Assembly: GCF_003269035.1 (NCBI RefSeq)
Contig: NZ_QLTK01000006.1
Span: forward strand, 62,001-126,000
Direction of reading: 5' to 3'
Source: Paraburkholderia bryophila
GTDB lineage: Bacteria > Pseudomonadota > Gammaproteobacteria > Burkholderiales > Burkholderiaceae
Length of the DNA: 64,000 bases
The notes under the pieces are model-generated. The model was not told the origin of the DNA, did no database searches, and was given only the letters and a program-made list of their open reading frames with translations. The position numbers and the translations under genes were made by a program. Below, piece after piece: positions 28,500 through 38,559 of the stretch. Each line of letters begins with the position of its first letter. Within the stretch, counting starts at the first letter, position 1.

Positions 28500-28746
28500 G
28501 TGCGGTATTCGGCGTTCGAGGTGCGGGTGACTTCGTCATCCGGGACCGGGGCGGGCCGGGCTTCTAGCAGGCTCGTTCAATCAGCGTGCGGCGCGATGTT
28601 TTTGCGTCCGCTGCATTCCGCTGCATGCCTGCGGTTCTAATTTCTAATGACGTAAAAAAGAAAAGGCTTCGGGAGAATTTACCTTCGCCGGGTTTTGTGC
28701 AGGGCTTGCGCTTCATGGCGCGCGGCCTGAGCGGGCCGGGAAGGGG

Positions 28747-28775
28747 GCCACGCAGCCGCCTGGCGGTTGCGTGGC
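28747..28775 (-). terminator. Strong hairpin downstream of the SYLF lipoprotein gene
   Basis: GCCACGCA-CCGCC pairs with GGCGG-TGCGTGGC around a short loop, starting 14 nt after the stop on the minus strand. No U-run follows, so it may be a stabilising 3' end or a weak terminator. Confidence 0.55.
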
Positions 28776-28788
28776 ACGATGCTCAGAC

Positions 28789-29379
28789 TCAGATCATCAA
28801 GCGCGAAACCTTGGTGCCCTCGAGCGAGACGCCGGCCATCAGACCACCGTTCGTCAACACGAAAGCTTCAACGGGGCTCGTGGCCGTCGACGTATCGACC
28901 GCACCGTTCGCGCCGACTTTCAGCACGGCGACCGTTGCGTCCGCACCGGCTGCCCAGCCCTGGCTGCCGAGGAATTTGTCGAGCGCGTCCTGCGTCATGA
29001 ACAGAAACACGAGCGCCTTGGATTGCGCGCCGATCTGCAAGCCGAACGAACCCGCAACGGTGCTGTAATAGCCGGACGTGCGGCCGCCCACACGCAGCGC
29101 GCCTTCGCCATATTGGCCGCCGACCCAGAACCCCGCTGAAATCACCGACGGGAACACCAGCACGCCACGCGCTTTGCCAACCAGCTCACGCGAACCGCCG
29201 ACGTTGGCATAGAGCCGCGACAACGTCGAGTCGATGCCTGCGTTGATCGTGTCGCGTTTGCCCGCGTTCGCCGATGGCGACGCGCTCGAGGACGGCGACG
29301 TCGTCGTGCAGCCGGCGAGGCTGAGGCCAGCGGTAGCGAGAGCGGCGCTGCCGGTAAGGATGAATTGTCGTCTGCGCAT
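28789..29379 (-). CDS. SYLF/Ysc84-domain lipoprotein
   Basis: A 196-residue predicted lipoprotein. A twin-arginine-like start (MRRRQFILTGSAALATAGLSLAGC) carries a lipobox LAGC with Cys24. The SYLF domain spans about residues 45-196: GKARGVLVFPSVISAGFWVGGQYGEGALRV, then SGYYSTVAGSFGLQIGAQSKALVFLFMTQDAL. SYLF domains bind lipids in eukaryotes; bacterial copies are envelope proteins of unknown role, common in Burkholderia. Confidence 0.88.
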   Translation of the reverse strand: MRRRQFILTGSAALATAGLSLAGCTTTSPSSSASPSANAGKRDTINAGIDSTLSRLYANVGGSRELVGKARGVLVFPSVISAGFWVGGQYGEGALRVGGRTSGYYSTVAGSFGLQIGAQSKALVFLFMTQDALDKFLGSQGWAAGADATVAVLKVGANGAVDTSTATSPVEAFVLTNGGLMAGVSLEGTKVSRLMI

Positions 29380-29599
29380 GATGGTTTCCTTTACGTTATT
29401 GAGTTTGTGTTTGCTTTATATGCTGTCGTTGTTGCCGCCCTGCGAGCGAGCGGTTGTGCCGTGACGTCAACAATAGCCTACGTCGCTTGCTAACCAGCAT
29501 TTCGCGTGCCTGACCTCGGCGCATGAATCGGAGTTGCTTGGTGAGCGGGCCGAATGGCCGTGTCGTGCTCTCGTATTCCGTGGCGCGCGCCGAGTTTGA

Positions 29600-30361
29600 C
29601 TAGCCTTTCACCAAACCGCCGTCGACGATCAGATTCTGGCCGGTCACGGCGCGCGACCAGGGCGACAGGAAGAACAACACGGCGTCGGCGAATTCTTCCG
29701 GCGTGGTGACGCGCCGTACCGGCGTTGAACTCGCGATCAGGTCGAAAACGAATTCCGGCGTGGCCGCGCTGGCGTCCGTGGTGCGCAGCAGGCCGCCCGA
29801 TACCATGTTCACCGTGATGCCGTCGGGGCCAAGATCGTGAGCGGCCGTGCGCGTCAGCGACAGCAGCGCGGCTTTGGCCGCCGTGTAGTCGTGATAGGGG
29901 ACCACCGGGTTCTGAAACAGGTTGGTGCCGACGTTGACGATACGGCCGAAGCCGCGCGAACGCATACCCGCAACGGCCGCCTGAATCGTATTGAGCGAGC
30001 CCTTCAGCGAGCCGTCGAGTTGCTGTTGCAAGCGTGTCCAGTCGATGGAGTCGATCGTTGGGCGTGCGTCGCCGTCGAAGCGGAAGTCGGCCAGCGCGTT
30101 GTTGACCACCGACACGATGGGTTGCCCGGTTTGCGTCTGCGCCCGCTCGAAGAGGCGCGCGACCGCGGCTTTGTCGGTGATGTCGGCCTGCAGCGGCAGC
30201 ACGCGGTCGCCGAGTTCTTCCTTCAATGCGAGCGCCAACGTTTCGCTCTTGTGGTAATTCACGACCACACCCGCACCCTCGCGTATCAGCGCGCGCGTGA
30301 TCGCCGCACCCAGTCCACGGGCGCCGCCCGTTACCAGGACCCATTGTTCGGATAGAAGCAT
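29600..30361 (-). CDS. Short-chain dehydrogenase/reductase, FabG-like
   Basis: A 253-residue NAD(P)-dependent oxidoreductase. The cofactor motif is VTGGARGLGAAI, with VNNALAD for the central NNA motif. The catalytic pair is Tyr and Lys in YHDYTAAKAALLSLTR, and GQNLIVDGGLVKG is the standard C-terminal end. FabG itself reduces 3-oxoacyl-ACP, but this copy stands alone, away from fatty-acid genes, so the substrate is open. No regulator is adjacent. Confidence 0.88.
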   Translation of the reverse strand: MLLSEQWVLVTGGARGLGAAITRALIREGAGVVVNYHKSETLALALKEELGDRVLPLQADITDKAAVARLFERAQTQTGQPIVSVVNNALADFRFDGDARPTIDSIDWTRLQQQLDGSLKGSLNTIQAAVAGMRSRGFGRIVNVGTNLFQNPVVPYHDYTAAKAALLSLTRTAAHDLGPDGITVNMVSGGLLRTTDASAATPEFVFDLIASSTPVRRVTTPEEFADAVLFFLSPWSRAVTGQNLIVDGGLVKG

Positions 30362-30978
30362 CTGTTTCCCTGTTGTCTATGAAGTGACGATGTTCCTATT
30401 GTCACCTGATTCAGGGCTGATGCCGGGTTTGCGTGACGCAGCGGGCGTGCGGCAACGTCGAGTTGGCCGATTCGATGTCTGTATGGTGACGCTCACTGTG
30501 GCCGCAGCTGCTGCTCTTTTATCTCCGGATTAACACTTAGGTTATTTGCCGGTCAGATTCATCTGATGAAGTAACAAAAATAGTTAGGACTATATATGTA
30601 ATGGATGAAATTTCCGATGTCTTTATAGATTCGGTAATTAACGATTCTTAACAGTTAAATCGCGTATTGAATCGAAAAAATCACGCTGATTTCGCATTGC
30701 GTGGGCTAGCGCACGGTCGCTGGGTGATGCTGCGCATAACTTGAACCTCCATCAGGCCCTGCTGTGCCATTTCAGATTTTATGGCGCAGCCAGTCGTTTC
30801 TCTCGGATCACGTCGAATCGGACCGGGATTTTCCGCGAGAGAGATAGCTTTCGTGACGCCGTTTCGGCGTGACACCAGGCAATGCCGACTGGGCTTTGAA
30901 TTTTCAATCTTTAACAGTGAACGCAGATTCATCTGTTATTCGGGCCGGTCTTTCGAGGTATTTAGTTAGGAGGCTGAA
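30362..30978. promoter_or_regulatory. Long AT-rich leader region upstream of the repeat protein
   Basis: About 600 nt without a credible gene. It contains the 12-mer CAGATTCATCTG twice (30554-30565 and 30923-30934), each followed by TAGTTAGGA (30581 and 30963). It also holds a hairpin ACGCCG/CGGCGT (about 30856-30870) and an inverted repeat TAACAG/CTGTTA (30912-30938). It ends in a perfect AGGAGG (30968-30973) five bases before the start of the repeat protein, which implies strong translation. Confidence 0.55.
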
Positions 30979-32526
30979 ATGAAAAAACACAATGGAGACG
31001 CGCGTATTCCTGGATCGCGCCTGGCGGTATTGGCGGTGGCGGTGAGTCTGTACGCGACGATGGCGGGTGCGCAAACGACCTCGCCGGCGCCGGGCACGCC
31101 GTCGGGTGGCGCGTCGAAGCTGGTGGTCGCGCAGACGTTGCCGATCGACTGCCCGTCGTTCGATACGCTGGGCTGCAAGCGTGAGAGCAGTGGTTTGCTG
31201 ACGACCGGCGGGGTTGGCGTCGCGGCAGCGGCCGGTTTGGGGGCGACGTCGGCTACCGGGGCACAGAGCAGCGGCGGTAGCGGCAACGGGGCCGCGTCGG
31301 GAGGAACGGGCGATAGCGGTGCGAATGGCAGCGGTGGTGGTTCGGGTAACGGCGCAGCTGCGGGGCTTGGGTCCGGGGCGGCGGTGGGTGGGAGCGGGAA
31401 CGGTGGTAGTGGCAGCGGCAATGGCAGTGGAAGTGGAAATGGCGGGAAGGGTGGGACTGGCGGGACGGGAAGTGGCGGGACAGGAAGTGGTGGAACAGGA
31501 AGTGGTGGGACAGGAAGTGGCGGGACAGGAAGTGGTGGGACAGGAAGTGGTGGGGCGGGAAGTGGCGGTGCAGGAAGTGGTGGGACAGGAAGTGGTGGGA
31601 CGGGAAGTGGCGGGACAGGAAGCGGCGGGACAGGAAGTGGCGGAACAGGAAGCGGTGGAACAGGAAGCGGTGGTACGGGAAGCGGTGGGACAGGCAGTGG
31701 CGGGACGGGGGGCGGAAGCGGCCATGGAGACGGTGGCCACGGCGACGGCGGCCATGGAGATGGTGGCCACGGCGATGGTGGCCACGGCGATGGCGGTCAT
31801 GGAGATGGCGGCCACGGAGATGGTGGCCACGGCGATGGTGGCCACGGCGACGGCGGCCATGGAGATGGCGGCCACGGAGATGGCGGCCACGGAGATGGCG
31901 GTCATGGCGATGGCGGCCACGGAGATGGCGGTCATGGAGATGGCGGTCATGGAGATGGCGGTCATGGAGATGGTGGCCACGGAGATGGCGGTCATGGAGA
32001 TGGTGGCCACGGCGACGGCGGTCATGGAGATGGCGGCCACGGCGATGGTGGCCACGGCGATGGCGGTCATGGAGATGGTGGCCACGGCGACGGCGGTCAT
32101 GGAGATGGCGGCCACGGCGATGGTGGCCACGGAGATGGCGGTCATGGAGATGGTGGCCACGGCGACGGCGGTCATGGAGATGGTGGCCACGGCGATGGCG
32201 GCCACGGCGATGGTGGCCACGGCGATGGCGGCCACGGCGATGGCGGCCACGGAGATGGCGGTCATGGTGACAGCGGCCACGGCAGCAGCGGTCACGGCGA
32301 CAGCGGTCACGGCGACGGCGGTCACGGTGACGGCGGTCACGGCAGCAGCGGTCATGGCGACAGTGGTCACGGCGACGGCGGTCACGGTGACAGCGGCCAC
32401 GGCGACAGCGGCCACGGCGATAGCGGCCACGGCGACAGCGGTCACGGCAACAGCGGCCACGGCAACAGCGGCCACAGCAGTTCCAGCAGCAGCTCCGGCT
32501 CCGGCGGCCACGGCCGCGGTCACTAA
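30979..32526 (+). CDS. Secreted Gly/His/Asp pentapeptide-repeat protein (function unknown)
   Basis: I do not recognise this as a named family. It has 515 residues. A signal peptide (cleavage near AGA-QTT, residue 31) precedes a short region with two cysteines (Cys58, Cys66). After a Gly/Ser/Asn-rich part come 16 consecutive GSGGT or GSGGA units (residues 164-243), then 50 consecutive units of the form G[DSN][GS]GH (residues 250-499). The first 36 of those are exactly GDGGH. The end is Ser/Gly/His-rich. A His every fifth residue plus Asp suggests metal binding or a flexible hydrated coat. The AGGAGG ribosome site is optimal. The reading frame choice is supported by the signal peptide and RBS. 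Confidence 0.75.
   Translation: MKKHNGDARIPGSRLAVLAVAVSLYATMAGAQTTSPAPGTPSGGASKLVVAQTLPIDCPSFDTLGCKRESSGLLTTGGVGVAAAAGLGATSATGAQSSGGSGNGAASGGTGDSGANGSGGGSGNGAAAGLGSGAAVGGSGNGGSGSGNGSGSGNGGKGGTGGTGSGGTGSGGTGSGGTGSGGTGSGGTGSGGAGSGGAGSGGTGSGGTGSGGTGSGGTGSGGTGSGGTGSGGTGSGGTGSGGTGGGSGHGDGGHGDGGHGDGGHGDGGHGDGGHGDGGHGDGGHGDGGHGDGGHGDGGHGDGGHGDGGHGDGGHGDGGHGDGGHGDGGHGDGGHGDGGHGDGGHGDGGHGDGGHGDGGHGDGGHGDGGHGDGGHGDGGHGDGGHGDGGHGDGGHGDGGHGDGGHGDGGHGDGGHGDGGHGDGGHGDGGHGDSGHGSSGHGDSGHGDGGHGDGGHGSSGHGDSGHGDGGHGDSGHGDSGHGDSGHGDSGHGNSGHGNSGHSSSSSSSGSGGHGRGH
31468..31707 (+). repeat. 16 tandem 15-bp units encoding [10 protein letters not shown]
   Basis: Units of the form GGAAGTGGTGGGACA run without interruption for 240 bp in frame. 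Two units encode Ala instead of Thr. Variation is mainly at third positions (GGT/GGC, AGT/AGC). Confidence 0.95.
31726..32475 (+). repeat. 50 tandem 15-bp units encoding GDGGH and variants
   Basis: The array is 750 bp. Units 1-36 encode GDGGH exactly while their codons vary (GGA/GGC, GAT/GAC, GGC/GGT, CAC/CAT). Units 37-50 include [10 protein letters not shown] and GNSGH. A 75-bp (five-unit) higher-order period is visible: 31996-32055 is identical to 32071-32130, and the next copy from 32146 differs at few bases. This shows growth by segmental duplication. Confidence 0.95.
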
Positions 32527-32550
32527 CTCACCTGCACGCCTTCAGCGCGC

Positions 32551-32608
32551 GACGGCCGGCACCCCCGGCCGTCCAAACAAAAAAGAGCGGACAACTCACC
32601 GTCCGCTC
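32551..32608 (-). terminator. Paired hairpins between the convergent repeat-protein and PdeM genes
   Basis: GAGCGGAC (32585-32592) pairs with GTCCGCTC (32601-32608); on the minus strand it is followed by six Us, a good terminator for the lhr-pdeM transcript. A second perfect stem, GACGGCCGG/CCGGCCGTC (32551-32573), lies closer to the repeat gene and may end its plus-strand transcript, though without a U-run. Confidence 0.8.
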
Positions 32609-32631
32609 CTTGTCGACCAACCCCGATTCCC

Positions 32632-33294
32632 TCACCTCCCCACAGCCATCACCCTTTCTTCCACCACCAGAAAAACCTTCTCCCCCGCCACCGGCTCATG
32701 TGCCCGCGCCCCACCGGTAAAACTCCCAAACGCCGGCAGTACCCCGCACCCCGCCCCAAACCGAAAGCAAGGCACCCGCACCGAATCGACTCGCGTCGTC
32801 AGCCGATAAACCGGATGCACATGCCCCGCGAGCGCATACGCACCTCGCACCGTCTGCGGGAAGTGGCAAGCTGCCCAAGGCCCGATCCGCCACGGCTCCT
32901 GCACACATTGAACATTCATCGAAACCGGCAATGCACCGGCATGCCGATCGTGATTCCCTTCGACCAGCACTACCTGCAGCCCGGCATGTTGTGCGCGCCA
33001 GCCATGCAATGCGTTCAGTGTCTCGGCGGAATGCGCCTCACGCGCATGCAGCAGATCGCCGAGAAAAACGAGCGTCACCGGTTCGAACTCGCCAATCAAA
33101 AGATCGAGCCGCTGCAGATTGTCCGCAGTCGCGCCAACCGGCACGGGAATGCCGCGCGCTCGAAACACCGCGTCCTTGCCGAAATGCGCATCGGCGACGA
33201 ACAAACACCGCAGCGCGGGATCGAAAATCGCACGCAAGCTCGACAGCATGAGAGTGTGTCCGGCAATCTCCACCTTCAACGAAGCCGTCTTCAT
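32632..33294 (-). CDS. pdeM: Ligase-associated DNA-damage-response endonuclease PdeM-like
   Basis: A 220-residue calcineurin-like metallophosphoesterase. The metal motifs are [26 protein letters not shown] and AGHVHPVY. The length and partner fit PdeM, a component of the bacterial ligase-helicase-exonuclease-phosphoesterase DNA repair set. The start overlaps the helicase stop by four bases (ATGA), so the two are co-translated. A terminator follows. Confidence 0.88.
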   Translation of the reverse strand: MKTASLKVEIAGHTLMLSSLRAIFDPALRCLFVADAHFGKDAVFRARGIPVPVGATADNLQRLDLLIGEFEPVTLVFLGDLLHAREAHSAETLNALHGWRAQHAGLQVVLVEGNHDRHAGALPVSMNVQCVQEPWRIGPWAACHFPQTVRGAYALAGHVHPVYRLTTRVDSVRVPCFRFGAGCGVLPAFGSFTGGARAHEPVAGEKVFLVVEERVMAVGR

Positions 33295-35999
33295 ACACGA
33301 GCCGCCTTCTCGAGCTCCGCCAACATCCGCTCGACGCGATCCGCGAGTTTTTCCGTACTGACCTTCTCACGCAAGCGTCCGACGATCAACGGAAACGCAA
33401 ACGGCGTCGGCTTTTTCGGCCGCATCACAATCACGCGGCTGGCATTCATCCGTTCGAGCGCGACGCGAATGCGCTGCGCGTCGAGCTCCTGCAGCAGCAC
33501 CTCGGCATCGGCCTGATTCAGCAGCAGATTGCCACTATCGTGACTACGGAAGATCTCATAGAACAGACCACTCGACGCCTGCAATTGCCGCGCGCTTTTC
33601 TGCTGTCCAGGGTGCCCTTGAAATACCAGTCCCGACACGCGTGCAATTTCACGAAAACGCCGCATCGAGAGTTCCGACGAATTCAGGCTCGCGAGAATGT
33701 CATGGTCGAGCTCATCGAGAGAGAGCAAGCCGCTTTCGAGTTGCGCGGCCCAATCGAATGGTTGCGCGGACAACAGCTCGAAACCGTAGTCGTTCATTGA
33801 AATCGAAAACGTGCCGGGCTGCTCACGCGCAACTCGCCACGCTAACAATGCACCGAGCCCAATATGGGCCGTGCGCCCCGCAAACGGATAACAAAAGAAA
33901 TGGTGTCCCTCGCGCGATTTCAGCAACTCCACCACCAGCACGCCCGGCTCGGGCAACGCCGACCACTTCTGTTGCAACTCGAGAAGCGGCCGTACCGCGC
34001 GCATTTCCGGTTCGTCGTAGACGCCGGCGGCAGCGCGCGCCAGCATCGTCAGCGTCGCATCGGCGAGTTCGGACGACAACGGCATCCGGCTGCCGGCCCA
34101 TTGCGGCATCGCACCGCGTGACGAAGTCGCGCGACGCACCCACGCGGTCGTGTCCTGCACGCGGATCAATTCGAGCGCGCGGCCGCCGAAGGTAAAGATA
34201 TCGCCCGGTTTCAGCCTCGAAATGAACGACTCTTCGATCGCGCCGATTCTGCCACCCGATAGATAAGCGACATGCAAGGTGCCGTTCGCGACGATTGTCC
34301 CGATGTTGTTGCGATGGCGGCGCACCAGATCGTCGCGCGGCACACGGTACACGCCGTCGCTGTCGCGCATCACGCGATGGTAGTCGGGATAGGCGCGTAA
34401 CGCGGTGCCGCCGCCTTCCACGAAGCCGAGCGCCCAATCGAACTCGGCCTGGGTCAAATGCCGGTACGCGTACGTGCTGCGAATCTCGCCAATCAGTTCG
34501 TGCGGGTCGAACCCGCCGCCGATCGCCACGGTCACCAGATGTTGGACCAGCACATCGAACGGTTGGTCGGGTGTGTCGCGGCCTTCGATCTGACGTTTCG
34601 CGACGGCCTCGCGGGCGGCGGCCGCTTCGACCAGTTCGAGCGCATGGGTCGGCACGATCGTCACGCGCGAGGGCCTGCCGGGCGCATGCCCGGAGCGTCC
34701 CGCACGCTGCATCAGCCGCGCGACGCCTTTCGGCGAGCCGATCTGAAATACGCGCTCCACCGGCAAGAAATCGACCCCGAGATCGAGACTCGATGTACAC
34801 ACCACCACTTTCAGCAAGCCGCTTTTCAGGCCGCGCTCGACCCATTCGCGCACGTCCTGATCGAGCGAGCCGTGATGCAACGCGATCAGGCCGGCCCATT
34901 CGGGCCGTGCCTCGAGCAGCGCCTGGTACCAGACTTCGCATTGCGAGCGGGTGTTGGTGAAAACGAGCGAGGTCTGCGCGTCGCCGATCGCGTCGGCTAC
35001 CGCGCCGACCTGGCGCATGCCGACATGGCCGCCCCAAGGAAACCGTTCGATGGTGTCGGGAATGACCGTATCGACAATCAGCGCCTTGGGCAGCGCGCCG
35101 TGCACATCGACGCGGGCCGTTTTGACAGGCGCAAGTAAAACGTCGGCAGCGAAAGGCAGGTTGCCTAGCGTGGCCGACAGGCCCCACACCTGCAATTCGG
35201 GCCGCCAATGCGCGAGACGCGCAAGTGCGAGTTGAGTCTGCGTACCGCGTTTGTTGCCGAGCAGTTCATGCCATTCATCGACCACCACCAGACGTACCTG
35301 CGCGAGCACGACGCGCGCGTCGGGTCGTGTGAGCATCAGCGACAGGCTCTCGGGCGTGGTGACCAGGGCCGACGGCATGCGCCGGTTCTGCCGCGCGCGT
35401 TCGGCCGACGAGGTGTCGCCGGTGCGCAGCCCGACGCTCCACGGCACGGCCAGTTCGAGCGCCGAGCTTTGCAGGGCACGAGCGGTGTCGGCGGCGAGCG
35501 CGCGCATCGGCGTGATCCAGAGTACGGTGAGAGGGACAGGCTGCGTGAGTGTCGGCCTGCGCCGGATAGAGGACCTGACAGCAGATCCCGCAACGGACCC
35601 AATCGCACCTGACGCAGTATCTGAGCCGTTCTCCAAACCCGCACCCGAAAAAGTTGCAAGCGCACCAAACCACACCGCCCAGGTTTTACCGGCACCCGTA
35701 GTCGCATGCAATAACCCGCTAGCGCCGCGGCCAATCTCGCGCCAGACCTCGCGTTGAAATTCGAACGGCTGCCAGCGGCGCGCCTCGAACCACGCGTCGA
35801 GCTTATCGGCGAAGGGGCGGCGCGCGGCCGCCTCGTCCAGTACCAAGGGAATCGTTTCGAAAGCCGGTTCGCGCGCGTCGAGCCGTGCCTGCTGCTCGCG
35901 GCTGCGTGGAATGCGGCGGGATCTGGGCGCACGGCGCCTTTGGGGTAGCACGTCGGGCCCGGAAGCCTCGGGCTCGTCGGGATCAGCCGGCTCGATCAT
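33291..35999 (-). CDS. Ligase-associated DEXH-box helicase (Lhr-like)
   Basis: A 902-residue SF2 helicase. Walker A is TTGAGKT near residue 100, the DEXH box is [11 protein letters not shown] (the DEWH form of ligase-associated Lhr), followed by [21 protein letters not shown] and the arginine-finger region [15 protein letters not shown]4 / Lhr C-terminal domain fills the last 350 residues. A Ser/Gly-rich insert of about 40 residues sits between motifs I and Ia, and the basic N-terminus is longer than usual. It pairs with PdeM. No DNA ligase or MBL-fold exonuclease, the other usual partners, is adjacent here. Confidence 0.9.
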   Translation of the reverse strand: MIEPADPDEPEASGPDVLPQRRRAPRSRRIPRSREQQARLDAREPAFETIPLVLDEAAARRPFADKLDAWFEARRWQPFEFQREVWREIGRGASGLLHATTGAGKTWAVWFGALATFSGAGLENGSDTASGAIGSVAGSAVRSSIRRRPTLTQPVPLTVLWITPMRALAADTARALQSSALELAVPWSVGLRTGDTSSAERARQNRRMPSALVTTPESLSLMLTRPDARVVLAQVRLVVVDEWHELLGNKRGTQTQLALARLAHWRPELQVWGLSATLGNLPFAADVLLAPVKTARVDVHGALPKALIVDTVIPDTIERFPWGGHVGMRQVGAVADAIGDAQTSLVFTNTRSQCEVWYQALLEARPEWAGLIALHHGSLDQDVREWVERGLKSGLLKVVVCTSSLDLGVDFLPVERVFQIGSPKGVARLMQRAGRSGHAPGRPSRVTIVPTHALELVEAAAAREAVAKRQIEGRDTPDQPFDVLVQHLVTVAIGGGFDPHELIGEIRSTYAYRHLTQAEFDWALGFVEGGGTALRAYPDYHRVMRDSDGVYRVPRDDLVRRHRNNIGTIVANGTLHVAYLSGGRIGAIEESFISRLKPGDIFTFGGRALELIRVQDTTAWVRRATSSRGAMPQWAGSRMPLSSELADATLTMLARAAAGVYDEPEMRAVRPLLELQQKWSALPEPGVLVVELLKSREGHHFFCYPFAGRTAHIGLGALLAWRVAREQPGTFSISMNDYGFELLSAQPFDWAAQLESGLLSLDELDHDILASLNSSELSMRRFREIARVSGLVFQGHPGQQKSARQLQASSGLFYEIFRSHDSGNLLLNQADAEVLLQELDAQRIRVALERMNASRVIVMRPKKPTPFAFPLIVGRLREKVSTEKLADRVERMLAELEKAARV

Positions 36000-36220
36000 C
36001 GAAAGCGCTCTTTAGCATGGGATTCGCGGCGTGACGAATGCCTCGCGGTATAGGTTCTCTGTGGACACAGGGAACGCGCCGCAAGTTCATCATCCTACCC
36101 TCCCACTGACGCCGGCCCGATTGCCGTGTTTAAATGCCTGGGGCCTCGCGCGCCGGATGTCCAACACAGAAAGCGGGCGGACAACCTGCAACCAGTCATC
36201 CACTCAAAACGGAGTTCGCG

Positions 36221-37078
36221 TTGAATCGTAACCAGGCATCGCTGCCGCAAACGTCCCTGCGGATCGCCGCTGCGCAAGCGCAACCGGTATCCGGCGACGT
36301 CGCCGCCAACATCGCCAGAACAGTCGAACTGACCGGTCTCGCCGCCGATCGTGGCGCGAAACTGGTGGTTTTTCCCGAGAAATTCCTGAGCGGCTACGAA
36401 CCGGACCTGATTGCCGGCGACCCCGCGAAATACGCTTTCGAAGCCCACGACGCGCGTCTTGAACCGATCCGCGAGGTGTGCCGTCGGCGTGAGATCGCCG
36501 TGATCGTCGGCGCGGCGACTCGCCATGCGGACGCCCTGCATATTTCGTCGCTCGTATTCAACCGGTCCGGCGAGCAGATCGAGCCGTATCACAAGCAATA
36601 TCTCTATAGCAGCGAGACGACCGTTTATCAGCCCGGCACGCAAGGCTGCATGCTGGAACTCGACGGCTGGCGGCTAGCCCTCGGCGTGTGCTACGACTCG
36701 GGGTTTCCAGAGCACGCGAGACTCGCGGCGATGAACGGCGCGCATGCTTATCTGGTGAGCGCGCTCTTCAGCATGAAGAGTGGCTACCATCAGTCGCGCA
36801 TCTGGTTCCCGGCGCGCGCATTCGACAATACGATGTATGTCCTGCTGTCGAATCACATCGGCACGACCGGCGGCTGGCAGACCTGTGGCGCGAGCGCAGT
36901 CTGGAGCCCGTACGGCGAGGTCGTGGTGGAAGCGAGCCGCGATCGCGACGACGTGATTACCGCGCTACTCGATCCGGCCGTGCTGGCCGACGTCCGCGAA
37001 CGCGAAACGGTGCTTGCGGACTTCAATGCGCGCGACGTAGCGGCGGCTGTCAGCTATACGGTGCACACCCTGGACTGA
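36221..37078 (+). CDS. Carbon-nitrogen hydrolase (nitrilase superfamily)
   Basis: A 285-residue amidohydrolase acting on C-N bonds. The Glu-Lys-Cys triad is visible in VVFPEKFLSGYE, PYHKQYLYSSE and LGVCYDSGFPE. I place the start at TTG 36221 because GGAG (36211-36214) lies six bases upstream and the family domain begins at once (SLRIAAAQAQPVSGD). An ATG at 36134 would add 29 residues that do not resemble the family. Convergent with an MFS transporter gene. The substrate is unknown. Confidence 0.85.
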   Translation: MNRNQASLPQTSLRIAAAQAQPVSGDVAANIARTVELTGLAADRGAKLVVFPEKFLSGYEPDLIAGDPAKYAFEAHDARLEPIREVCRRREIAVIVGAATRHADALHISSLVFNRSGEQIEPYHKQYLYSSETTVYQPGTQGCMLELDGWRLALGVCYDSGFPEHARLAAMNGAHAYLVSALFSMKSGYHQSRIWFPARAFDNTMYVLLSNHIGTTGGWQTCGASAVWSPYGEVVVEASRDRDDVITALLDPAVLADVRERETVLADFNARDVAAAVSYTVHTLD

Positions 37079-37121
37079 CGCACGGGCGGTCGTTGCGGTT
37101 ATTTCGAAGTGACGTCGAAAG

Positions 37122-38459
37122 TTACTTTGAAACGGCGGCTCGCACCACGCCAGATGGTTTTGATTGCGGTGCGGGCACGGCCCACAGCAACGCAATCATG
37201 CCCGCAATCAGCAGTACGGCGACCACCGCAAAACCGGCATAGACACTGCCGGTCTGTGTCTTCAGCATGCCGATCAGCGAAGGGCTCACGGCGCCGCCAA
37301 TGGCGCCGATCGCGGTAATCGTCGCAATGCCGGCTGCCGCGGCGCCGCCGTCGAGATACGCGGTGGGGATCGTCCAGAAGATGCTGAGCGTCGCATAAAT
37401 GCAGATCGACGCGATCACCAGCAACGCAACCGTAAACGGCACGCTATGCGCGGCGAGGGGCAGCAACAAAAAGCTGCCGGCCACCGCGAAGCCGCACCCC
37501 GCGACATGCCAGCGCCGCTCCGCGCGACGATCCGAGCTATGGCCGATCGCGACAATGCCGATTGCCGTACACACCGAGATCCCACCACTCAGCCAGCCGA
37601 TATGACCGAGTTGCTGCACGCCAACGTGCCGTAGCAGCGTCGGAATCCAGAAACCGATCGCGTTGAGTCCCATGAACACGCAGAAATAGATCGCCGAGAG
37701 CAGATAGATGCGCGGATTGCGCAGTACATCCGCGAGCCGTGCCGGCGGCGCATGATAGATGCCACGTTGTTTGCGGTCCGCTTCCAGGGCGGCGTTCACC
37801 TGGGCCTTTTCGGCGTCGCTCAACCATCTTGCGTTCGCGGGACGATCGTCCAGGTAGAGCAGGGCCATGATGCCGAGCGCGATAGCCGGTACGCCTTCAA
37901 TCAGAAACAGCCACTGCCAGCCGCGCAAGCCGAGCATGTCGTGGAAATGCACCATGATCCAGCCCGACAGCGGGCCGCCGATAATGCCCGCGAGCGGCAC
38001 CGCCATGATGAACAGACTCGTGATACGTCCGCGTTGCCGGTCGGGAAACCAGTAGGTGAGGTACAGAATGATGCCGGGAAAGAAGCCGGCTTCGGCGGCG
38101 CCCAGCAGAAAGCGCAGCAGATACAGCATATTCGCGCTCTTCACGAACATCAGCAGTACCGTCAGGCTGCCCCACAGCACCATGATGCGCAACAGCGTCT
38201 TGCGCACGCCGACCTTCTCCAGCAGCAGATTGCTCGGTAACTCAAACACCAGATAGCCGACGAAAAACATGCCCGCCGCGAGGCCGAACACGGCGTCGTC
38301 GAGTTTGAGGTCTTGCAGGAACTGCAACTTCGCGAAGCCGATGTTGACGCGGTCGATGAAATTGACGACGTAGCACATGAACAGAAACGGCACGATGCGC
38401 CGCGCGATCTTGCGATAGATCGCGTCTTCGGGCCCGAGGTCTGACGAACGCTGCATCAT
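37122..38459 (-). CDS. MFS transporter, anion:cation symporter (ACS) family
   Basis: A 445-residue inner-membrane carrier with twelve predicted helices. The opening RIVPFLFMCYVVNFIDRVNIGFAKLQF and ELPSNLLLEKVGVRKTLLRIMVLWG are classic for the ACS family, which takes up sugar acids, aromatic acids and phthalate-like anions. It follows a sulfatase-like gene by 100 nt on the same strand, so it may import that enzyme's substrate or a related anion. Terminus AAVSK is cytoplasmic. Confidence 0.9.
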   Translation of the reverse strand: MMQRSSDLGPEDAIYRKIARRIVPFLFMCYVVNFIDRVNIGFAKLQFLQDLKLDDAVFGLAAGMFFVGYLVFELPSNLLLEKVGVRKTLLRIMVLWGSLTVLLMFVKSANMLYLLRFLLGAAEAGFFPGIILYLTYWFPDRQRGRITSLFIMAVPLAGIIGGPLSGWIMVHFHDMLGLRGWQWLFLIEGVPAIALGIMALLYLDDRPANARWLSDAEKAQVNAALEADRKQRGIYHAPPARLADVLRNPRIYLLSAIYFCVFMGLNAIGFWIPTLLRHVGVQQLGHIGWLSGGISVCTAIGIVAIGHSSDRRAERRWHVAGCGFAVAGSFLLLPLAAHSVPFTVALLVIASICIYATLSIFWTIPTAYLDGGAAAAGIATITAIGAIGGAVSPSLIGMLKTQTGSVYAGFAVVAVLLIAGMIALLWAVPAPQSKPSGVVRAAVSK

Positions 38460-38559
38460 GTGTCTCCTGACGTGCCGGCCGGATCAGGCGGCACGCCTGC
38501 GGTGTGATCATATAGGCGGACTGGGTTCGTTGTTATTGCCGCTTACTTCGTATTACGGT

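Noticed and set aside
30904..32523. Long minus-strand open frame (about 539 codons) of Ala/Val/Thr repeats opposite the GDGGH gene
   Set aside because: A 15-bp repeat unit without stops keeps every frame open. The plus-strand frame has the signal peptide and a perfect AGGAGG site; the minus frame has neither.
31214..32809. Second plus-strand open frame (about 531 codons) through the repeats
   Set aside because: Same reason: frame-shifted shadow of the repeat array, with no ribosome site, and it runs on into an unrelated intergenic region.
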